From the IMG/VR virus record IMGVR_UViG_3300048032_000919, positions 1 through 40,896 of that record: 40,896 nt of DNA. One strand, written 5' to 3'. Made by a program: the position numbers and the translations under genes. Positions 36,034 to 40,896 of this stretch are shown here, piece by piece. The notes under the pieces were generated by a model, which saw nothing but the letters and a program-made list of their open reading frames with translations, did no database searches and was not told the DNA's origin. Every line of letters starts with the position of its first letter. Positions within the stretch are counted from its first letter, which is position 1. Origin of the DNA: a virus.

Positions 36034-36840
36034 ATGACTAAAAGAAAAATTCTTATTATGGGTCTTCCAGGTTCAGGCAAAACAACACTTGCTGAGATAC
36101 TGGTTAGTAAACTTAACGCCGCATGGTTTAATGCCGACGCAGTCAGGCAGGATATATATTCAGAATTAGGATTCTCGCCAGAAGACAGATTGGCGCATGC
36201 CACAAGAATGGGAAAACTTTGCGATTGGGCTAAGTTGGGTGGAGGATATGTTATCGCCGACTTCGTATGTCCAACGCAAGAGACAAGGCAAGCTTTTGGC
36301 GCTGACTTTGTAGTATGGGTAGATAGAATCATGGAGGGTAGATACGAAGATACCAATAAAATGTTTGAGCGCCCAATGAATTATGATGTTAGATTAACTA
36401 ACGGCACAGCAGATGAATGGGCAGAAAAAGTCTTAGAAAAATTAAACGAGACAGAAAAGTGGGACAATCAAGCTCCAACCGCGCTTCTTATAGGTAGATA
36501 TCAACCTTTTCATATTGGACATAAAACTTTAGTGGCAGAAGCAATCAAAAGAACTGGGCAATGCTGTATAGCGCTAAGAGATGTTGGTGGTATTGATGAA
36601 AAAAATCCATATGATTTCGAAAAAGTAAAAGCGGAGATCCATTCTGCATGCATCGAGTTTGGTAACAAGATTAAGGTTGTTGAGTTACCGAATATTATGG
36701 ATGTATTTTATGGCAGAGGAGTTGGCTATAATATTGAACAACTTGAGTTAAGTAAAGAACTACAAGAAGTATCCGCTACAAAAATTAGAGCTGGCGAAAT
36801 TGGCCAAGACGGAAAACCTTTAGGCAAGCGCCCTGAATAA
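36034..36840 (+). CDS. APS-kinase-like / HxGH nucleotidyltransferase fusion
   Basis: A 268-residue two-domain protein. Residues 1-140 resemble adenylylsulfate kinase: P-loop GLPGSGKTT (10-18), NADAVRQDI, GFSPEDRLAHATRMG (46-60) and VIADFVCPTQETR. Residues 148-268 form an HxGH nucleotidyltransferase: GRYQPFHIGHK (154-164) and SATKIRAGE. Similar fusions are common in marine phages with unproven function. A PAPS supply role fits the sulfotransferases, but NMN-type chemistry is equally possible for the C-domain. The start at MTKRKILIMG is chosen over 36010. Confidence 0.75.
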   Translation: MTKRKILIMGLPGSGKTTLAEILVSKLNAAWFNADAVRQDIYSELGFSPEDRLAHATRMGKLCDWAKLGGGYVIADFVCPTQETRQAFGADFVVWVDRIMEGRYEDTNKMFERPMNYDVRLTNGTADEWAEKVLEKLNETEKWDNQAPTALLIGRYQPFHIGHKTLVAEAIKRTGQCCIALRDVGGIDEKNPYDFEKVKAEIHSACIEFGNKIKVVELPNIMDVFYGRGVGYNIEQLELSKELQEVSATKIRAGEIGQDGKPLGKRPE

Positions 36841-36845
36841 TTGCC

Positions 36846-36861
36846 GTTAGCGAAAGCTAAC
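36846..36861 (+). other. Small GAAA-tetraloop hairpin
   Basis: GTTAGC-GAAA-GCTAAC, directly downstream of the kinase-fusion gene and ahead of the terminator. Confidence 0.5.
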
Positions 36862-36875
36862 TCTCCAAAAGTAAG

Positions 36876-36905
36876 GCCCCCTAGAAATAGGGGGCTTCTT
36901 TGTTT
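36876..36905 (+). terminator. Probable bidirectional terminator with GAAA loop
   Basis: GCCCCCTA-GAAA-TAGGGGGC followed by TTCTTTGTTT on the plus strand. On the minus strand it sits just past the DUF1501 stop. It serves two convergent genes. Confidence 0.75.
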
Positions 36906-38184
36906 AAGAGAGTATATCTAAGATTGGTTCACCTTTGTGGGCAATTTGAAATGGTCGCCCGGACGGAGAGTAATGAACATCATTAAGAGACAAACCAAGC
37001 GCGTATGCTATTGTTGCGTTCAAATCTTCAGGTTTAACTGGGTTTTGTTCGACCTCCATACCTTTATCATCGCTTTGGCCGTATATCGTTCCGCCTTTAA
37101 TGGCTCCTCCCGCAAAAAATGCCGAGAAAGCTTTTGGCCAATGATCTCTACCATCTCTTGGATTAATCTTTGGGGTTCTGCCGAATTCAGACGTTAAAAC
37201 AACAAGAGTTTCATCAAGCAAGCCGCGCATTTCTAAATCAAATAGTAATGCACCTAACGCTTTATCGATATCGGCGCAATTCTCGGCTACTCGCATAAAG
37301 TTATTGTCATGAGTATCCCATCCTCCACGAGTCACTTCAACATAGCGAACTTTATTCTCGATCAATCTTCTTGCAAGCAAGCATCCCTGACCAAAATTAC
37401 TACTACCATAAAGCTCATTCATCGCTTCTGGTTCAGCAGATATATCAAACGCTTTTAGGTCTTCACTCTGCATTAATTTAACTGCATCTTTATATAAATC
37501 AGTATAAGCACGAATTTGTTTTTGATTATATTGCTCACTAAATACTGCATTTAATTGTTCTGCAGCTTTTATTCTATCATTAAATTGTGCGCTGTCTAAA
37601 TAGTCAGCCATTGAACTGTTAGCTAATCCTGCTTTAGGATTTCTAAGAGGTAAAGCTCCGTAGCGAGATTCTAAGAAGCCCGCTCCGCCTCCTCCACCAC
37701 CGATCTTAACATTCGCAGGGATGGTTCTGTTGATCGAGCCTGAAAGCTTTGCAACCCAACTACCAAAAGTGGGGTGTACGATTGTGCCGCGCTTCTGGTA
37801 GCTTGTATGCATCAAATAACTCGCTTGTTCATGAGCGCCTTGATTACTGGTTACTGAACGAATAATGGCGGCATTATGCATATGTCTTGCGACTGTTGGT
37901 AAATTCTCGGAAAGAAATACATCATCAACGCTTGTTTGTATAGCTTCAACCGGACCTTGAACATCGGGGCTTTGAGGTTTGGGATCAAGAGTGTCTAGAT
38001 GCGACATTGCTCCAGCCATATTTAAATAAATAACATGCCGTGCTTTTGCGGGGCGAGTGCCTGGAGTGAGGGCATATGCATTATCATGGATGTAAGATCC
38101 AACTAGCGGCATCAAGCCTACCCCCAAGTAAGATTTGGCGGCTCTAGCAATAAATTCTCTTCTGTTTAATTCGTTTGTATTCAT
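36904..38184 (-). CDS. Tat-exported DUF1501 protein
   Basis: A 426-residue DUF1501 protein, a family in the alkaline-phosphatase/sulfatase-like clan. It has a twin-arginine leader NRREFIARAAKSYLGVGLMP (6-25), HVIYLNMAGAMSHLDTLDPK (50-69), GGWDTHDNNF (about 287-296), VLTSEFGRTPKINPRDGRDH (about 327-346) and FFAGGAIKGGTIYG. The metal-binding Asp/His residues look complete. The family is abundant in Planctomycetes and Verrucomicrobia, usually secreted, and of unclear substrate. Its ATG lies 10 bases after the tmRNA 3' end, so it was probably acquired with, or reads through from, that gene. Confidence 0.85.
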   Translation of the reverse strand: MNTNELNRREFIARAAKSYLGVGLMPLVGSYIHDNAYALTPGTRPAKARHVIYLNMAGAMSHLDTLDPKPQSPDVQGPVEAIQTSVDDVFLSENLPTVARHMHNAAIIRSVTSNQGAHEQASYLMHTSYQKRGTIVHPTFGSWVAKLSGSINRTIPANVKIGGGGGGAGFLESRYGALPLRNPKAGLANSSMADYLDSAQFNDRIKAAEQLNAVFSEQYNQKQIRAYTDLYKDAVKLMQSEDLKAFDISAEPEAMNELYGSSNFGQGCLLARRLIENKVRYVEVTRGGWDTHDNNFMRVAENCADIDKALGALLFDLEMRGLLDETLVVLTSEFGRTPKINPRDGRDHWPKAFSAFFAGGAIKGGTIYGQSDDKGMEVEQNPVKPEDLNATIAYALGLSLNDVHYSPSGRPFQIAHKGEPILDILS

Positions 38185-38194
38185 AATGAAATTT

Positions 38195-38558
38195 TGGACG
38201 TGAGCGGAGTCGAACCGCTGTGTTTAAACCTTCAAGAATATACATCTACAAGTTTAGTTAATTTTTTTTAAAGTTATGATATTAACATCCAACTTCTTGT
38301 TTCAATTATTTACAGTTTGTGGTACAAGAAAACTTTTTCTGTTTTGCAGATTGATGACCCCGTAATCTTTTTATCTGCGTCAAAAGTTACGAGGTGACAG
38401 ACTTTATGCTGCCATTGCGACTTTGGAAGTCTTGCGAAAACCAAAAGTCTTAACACGTGCTTTATTGCCATGTAAACTTTTGCACCTTTTTAAGGAGCCA
38501 GATGCAACTCCTACTTGCAGTATACTAATCCAATTTAAATCGAATCCAGTACACGCCC
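38195..38558 (-). ncRNA. ssrA: Transfer-messenger RNA (tmRNA)
   Basis: A complete one-piece tmRNA of 364 bases. The 5' end GGGCGTG pairs with CACGTCC at the 3' end; GGATTCGA (38546-38539 region) is the D-loop signature, and AGCGG-TTCGACT-CCGCT is the T arm. The tag frame runs from about 38469 to TAA at 38404-38406: it probably starts GNKARVK and ends KVAMAA, 21 residues and strongly basic. A pseudoknot CCTCGTAA/TTACGGGG follows the stop. CCA is not encoded. tmRNA rescues stalled ribosomes and tags products for proteolysis. Confidence 0.93.
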
Positions 38559-38610
38559 ATAAAATGTTAAAGAACTATAATTTATACCAAAAAATTAATA
38601 TATCTTACAC

Positions 38611-39735
38611 TTAATCTTGTCCACCTATAATTTCATCTTGATCATCTTGGGTAACTATCTTTGTTTGTCTAGCTGCCTCGTATAATGCATTGTAATTATT
38701 GGTGACTTTTTGGTATCTTCCGCGAGTGATCTTGCGAAGAGCTTCTTCAGAGATTCTGCTTGGACCATCATCGCTAAACAACTTCAATATAGCAATATCT
38801 TTATCGCTAACATCAACTTCCCATTTGATTTGGTAACCAAAATCAGGGATATGGGCCGAAAGTTCATTTGCAAGCGCTCTAGGTTGTTCGGGGCTCTTGG
38901 ACTCGGTCCAAGTAAAAACAGGCACAACTCCATGCCATGTCTCGTGGAATGCCCCGACATTTATCTGTTGCTCAACCACAGAATTATCTATTTTTGAGGG
39001 GTTTAAAACATCAAATAAATTATTATAAGCCAATGGAAAACCAAAATCATGCTCCTCATAGCAATAAACATGTAAGTATTTAAATAAATTAAACGCACTC
39101 CAAACTCCATGGTCTGCATTTTTGAGGACAAGCCTTTTTTGCGCCCCAGAATCTAACTCTTTGAAGTTTTCATAAAATCGGTCAGCAAAATCGCAATAAG
39201 AATCGTGATCTTGTTTGTCTGGCTGTGAATTTAAATGTAAATGTATAGGCGCCGAAATATTTTCCTGTGTGCCAATTTCATCAAGAAACCAAGAATAGAA
39301 ATTGATTTCTTTGATTGATTTTTCGACAACCCCCTCATCGTCGTCAATAAGTTTGCAGAATTTATCGGGCTGCAGAGAAAGGGAGACTCCTTTTGTGATA
39401 GAAGTTCTCCCAATCTCTTTGATAGCTTCAAAAATTTCACTTTTCTGAGGCAAATCATGCACCGACAAATCAAAAGAAGGATCAGATAGAATCCCGAAGA
39501 TCGAGGTATTTAACCTGTAATGATCAATGTTACTGTCACGGCAAAAGTCTATAATCTTAACGGTTAAATTAAGATTATGTAGTATTTCATCTTTTAGCTT
39601 TCTTCTAGCTTCTTGATCCCCCTTCTCGGAGGAAAGTTCAGCATAAGCTTTACGAGTAATCCCAACAAAAGAATTTGATTGATCCTCTTGCTGTAGGATT
39701 TTAGAAACGCAGACTAATCCGTACTTAGTATTCAT
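38611..39735 (-). CDS. UvdE paralogue without metal ligands (pseudoenzyme)
   Basis: A 374-residue protein colinear with the UvdE at 7991-8998 (GLVCVSKIL, SNIDHYRLNTSIFGILSD, APIHLHLN, PVFTWTES). Most metal-site residues differ: Q122 for H123, Y147 for H148, K205 for E204, N238 for D237, F241 for H240, T275 for H278, L288 for H290; only H167 and E306 remain. A 55-residue C-terminal extension, rich in charged residues, is new. Nuclease activity is unlikely; a damage-binding, regulatory or structural role is possible. Confidence 0.8.
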   Translation of the reverse strand: MNTKYGLVCVSKILQQEDQSNSFVGITRKAYAELSSEKGDQEARRKLKDEILHNLNLTVKIIDFCRDSNIDHYRLNTSIFGILSDPSFDLSVHDLPQKSEIFEAIKEIGRTSITKGVSLSLQPDKFCKLIDDDEGVVEKSIKEINFYSWFLDEIGTQENISAPIHLHLNSQPDKQDHDSYCDFADRFYENFKELDSGAQKRLVLKNADHGVWSAFNLFKYLHVYCYEEHDFGFPLAYNNLFDVLNPSKIDNSVVEQQINVGAFHETWHGVVPVFTWTESKSPEQPRALANELSAHIPDFGYQIKWEVDVSDKDIAILKLFSDDGPSRISEEALRKITRGRYQKVTNNYNALYEAARQTKIVTQDDQDEIIGGQD

Positions 39736-39986
39736 TAAATAAGATCTTCTTCAGGTTCTTCTTTTGGGGCCGCTTTGCTAGCGCCTTCTTCTTGATCTTT
39801 CTGCTTGTAAATGCGAAAGTCAGGAGCTTTAGGATTGTCATCCTTGTACTTATTCTTGAACATGATCACTTTTGCACCGTTGATCTGTCCTGTAAGGTAC
39901 TTTTCGCTGCTACCTTGCTTTGCATTAACCCATAATGCGCCGATTTCTCGGTCATTCCACTCTTTATTATCTTTATTATCTGACAT
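39735..39986 (-). CDS. DUF736-like protein
   Basis: An 83-residue protein with REIGALWVNAKQGSSEKYLT (13-32), GQINGAKVIMFKNKYKDDNP and APDFRIYK, the GALW...YLTG...FKNKxK...PDxRI pattern of DUF736, a small beta-barrel OB-like family common on plasmids and phages. The C-terminus is an acidic tail (EEPEEDLI), as in ssDNA-binding-type proteins. It overlaps the pseudo-UvdE start by 1 base. TAAAAT lies 6 bases before the ATG. Confidence 0.75.
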   Translation of the reverse strand: MSDNKDNKEWNDREIGALWVNAKQGSSEKYLTGQINGAKVIMFKNKYKDDNPKAPDFRIYKQKDQEEGASKAAPKEEPEEDLI

Positions 39987-40014
39987 AATTGTATTTTATA
40001 TGTTAACTTGAAAA

Positions 40015-40101
40015 CTAGAATTTTCTAATGTCTCCGCCTTTAAAGCAGAGTATTATTCCAAATATTATTATAAGTATAAATTTAATTGCCCAAATATCCA
40101 T
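40015..40101 (-). CDS. Tiny single-pass membrane protein, 28 aa
   Basis: Reads MDIWAIKFILIIIFGIILCF and ends KGGDIRKF: one strong hydrophobic helix with a basic tail. It starts 1 base after the deoxyribosyltransferase stop (TAATATG), as the tiny ORF at 29453 does. AAGGAAT upstream may be its ribosome site. Confidence 0.5.
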   Translation of the reverse strand: MDIWAIKFILIIIFGIILCFKGGDIRKF

Positions 40102-40102
40102 A

Positions 40103-40642
40103 TTATCTGTATTCCTTTCTTAATAATCTCCATCTGTCTGAATCGATTGGTTTGCTACCATTATCTATAGCATACAACATTTCTATGACTTCGTCAAGAT
40201 TATTATAAATAAATTTATGAGGCAACATTCCTAGCATCCAAAGGGGAGTCTTTGCTTTGCCGCCTTCCATACTTATAAATACAGGTTTTTTTTCTCTTAC
40301 CGCAGTAACAATTTCTTCGGCACTTCCCCAACTTGCAACATCAGGAACTAAATGCGCGACAATAAAATCACTACGATCCACAAGATTCAAATCATACGCC
40401 CGAACTGTTTTCATTTTTTCGGTTACTCGATCATATTGTTTTGTTTTCATCCATGTTTCCATTTCTTGGCGCGAAGCTTCATCTTCTTCAACATCCTTCA
40501 TGAATGGTTTTTCGTATGGATTAAAGCATAAAATATTTAGGGGTGCAAGTTTTTCAGTAACTTCTTTGCGCCAATCTCTGCCGCTAAGATACTGCATGTG
40601 CCCGACTAAATATGTTCTAGTCTTGTATAATAAATTTGACAT
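40103..40642 (-). CDS. Nucleoside 2-deoxyribosyltransferase-like protein
   Basis: A 179-residue protein with a flavodoxin-like nucleoside-deoxyribosyltransferase pattern: TYLVGHMQYLSGRDWRKEVT (10-29), ILCFNPYEKPFM, then DLNLVDRSDFIVAHLVPDVA followed by SWGSAEEIVTA, where the Asp and the GSAEEI Glu match the active-site layout. Such enzymes swap bases on deoxyribonucleosides or hydrolyse nucleotides. The start follows a strong promoter with a 7-base gap. Confidence 0.8.
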   Translation of the reverse strand: MSNLLYKTRTYLVGHMQYLSGRDWRKEVTEKLAPLNILCFNPYEKPFMKDVEEDEASRQEMETWMKTKQYDRVTEKMKTVRAYDLNLVDRSDFIVAHLVPDVASWGSAEEIVTAVREKKPVFISMEGGKAKTPLWMLGMLPHKFIYNNLDEVIEMLYAIDNGSKPIDSDRWRLLRKEYR

Positions 40643-40649
40643 GCCATAA

Positions 40650-40678
40650 AATATAGCATGAAAAAATTAGTTTGTCAA
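40650..40678 (-). promoter_or_regulatory. Sigma70-type near-leaderless promoter
   Basis: TTGACA (40678-40673), 17-base spacer, TATATT (40655-40650), 7 bases, ATG at 40642. Confidence 0.7.
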
Positions 40679-40687
40679 GAAATTTGT

Positions 40688-40896
40688 TTAATTTTCGCTT
40701 GATTCTTCAGCCCTTAAATCTTTGATTTCGTCAAGATTTGTGGTTGAGATACTTGAATTTGTGCCTAAGGAAACCGTTTCGTTTGGTTCTTCTGAAACCT
40801 CTTCCACGACAGGTTCTTCTGAAACCTCTTCCACGACAGGTTCTTCTGAAACCTCTTCCACGACAGGTTCTTCTGAAACCTCTTCCACGACAGGTT
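40688..40896 (-). CDS. Partial protein with 9-residue acidic repeats
   Basis: The C-terminal part of a gene entering from the right edge. It begins with tandem copies of VVEEVSEEP (nine residues, 27 bases), then a Ser/Thr-rich tail NETVSLGTNSSISTTNLDEI. The acidic repeat is probably an extended linker or tail; the N-terminal domain lies outside the window. Confidence 0.65.
   Translation of the reverse strand, partial: PVVEEVSEEPVVEEVSEEPVVEEVSEEPVVEEVSEEPNETVSLGTNSSISTTNLDEIKDLRAEESSEN
40788..40896 (+). repeat. 27-base tandem coding repeat
   Basis: About four copies of a 27-base unit (GTTCTTCTGAAACCTCTTCC plus 7 bases) with near-perfect identity, all in frame within the edge gene. The array continues beyond the window. 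Confidence 0.85.

Noticed and set aside
35970-36356. Minus-strand 128-aa ORF opposite the kinase fusion
   Set aside because: It is antisense to the P-loop coding region, has Ser/Leu-rich shadow composition and no start context.
38423-38614. Plus-strand ORF of 63 codons
   Set aside because: It lies across the tmRNA gene, whose RNA structure explains the sequence fully.
40788-40896. CRISPR-like direct repeats
   Set aside because: The 27-base units are back to back without spacers and stay in frame in an open reading frame, so they are coding repeats.
1-40896. tRNA genes
   Set aside because: No cloverleaf with a T arm and anticodon stem was found by eye; the only TTCGA-type T arm noticed belongs to the tmRNA. 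A tRNA scan would be more sensitive.

Overview
The window reads as an accessory and early-gene stretch of a large tailed phage of a Gram-negative, probably marine, bacterium. The base composition is AT-rich, intergenic space is tiny, most genes overlap by 4-25 bases (ATGA, GTGA, TAATG junctions), most are small orphans, and the recognisable genes are phage types: deoxynucleotide kinase, dUTPase, UV endonucleases, RuvB-like ATPase, ParB-like protein, HNH endonuclease and two sigma-like factors. No terminase, portal, capsid or polymerase was recognised. Several lipoproteins and an outer-membrane barrel point to a diderm host. A Tat-exported DUF1501 protein, a family typical of Planctomycetes and Verrucomicrobia, lies beside a complete tmRNA gene, so a PVC-group host is a reasonable but unproven guess.

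Layout. 1-9.0 kb: a dense minus-strand block of orphan genes with an AbrB-like protein, a macro-domain protein and UvdE. 9.05-9.49 kb: a plus-strand cassette of three small membrane proteins. 9.5-19.5 kb: DUF2452 protein, PD-(D/E)XK-like nuclease, a beta-rich probable virion protein, RuvB-like ATPase, ParB-like protein, a transglutaminase-like lipoprotein, HNH endonuclease, sigma-like factor and orphans. 19.5-29.1 kb: one minus-strand glycan operon with CysQ, RmlB, an RmlD-like reductase, UDP-galactopyranose mutase, a cytidylyltransferase, five glycosyltransferase-like proteins including a GT90/CAP10 member, two apparently intact sulfotransferases and two sulfotransferase remnants. 29.2-36.8 kb: pyrophosphatase, HldE-like nucleotidyltransferase, second sigma-like factor, dNMP kinase, outer-membrane barrel, Holliday-resolvase-like nuclease, WYL-like protein, dUTPase, and an APS-kinase/nucleotidyltransferase fusion. 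36.9-40.9 kb: DUF1501, tmRNA, a UvdE paralogue that lost its metal ligands, DUF736, a nucleoside deoxyribosyltransferase-like protein and the repeat-rich tail of an edge gene.

How the parts may work together. The glycan operon, the APS-kinase-like enzyme, CysQ and pyrophosphatase together resemble a virus-encoded pathway for making sulfated glycans: PAPS production, sulfotransfer, PAP recycling and PPi removal. UvdE, RuvB-like, resolvase-like, dUTPase and dNMP kinase serve DNA repair and nucleotide supply.

Regulation shows two strict architectures. At least nine minus-strand starts have TTGACA-N17/18-TAnnnn with the ATG exactly 6 bases after the -10 hexamer, so the mRNA should begin at the start codon (leaderless). 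Six other starts, on both strands, have (G/T)TGTA followed by exactly 9 bases and the start codon; this may belong to one of the two phage sigma-like factors. The gaps also hold seven tiny single-helix membrane ORFs of 23-37 codons, mostly tucked in by stop/start overlaps.

All calls come from reading the sequence and family knowledge; no database search was run.
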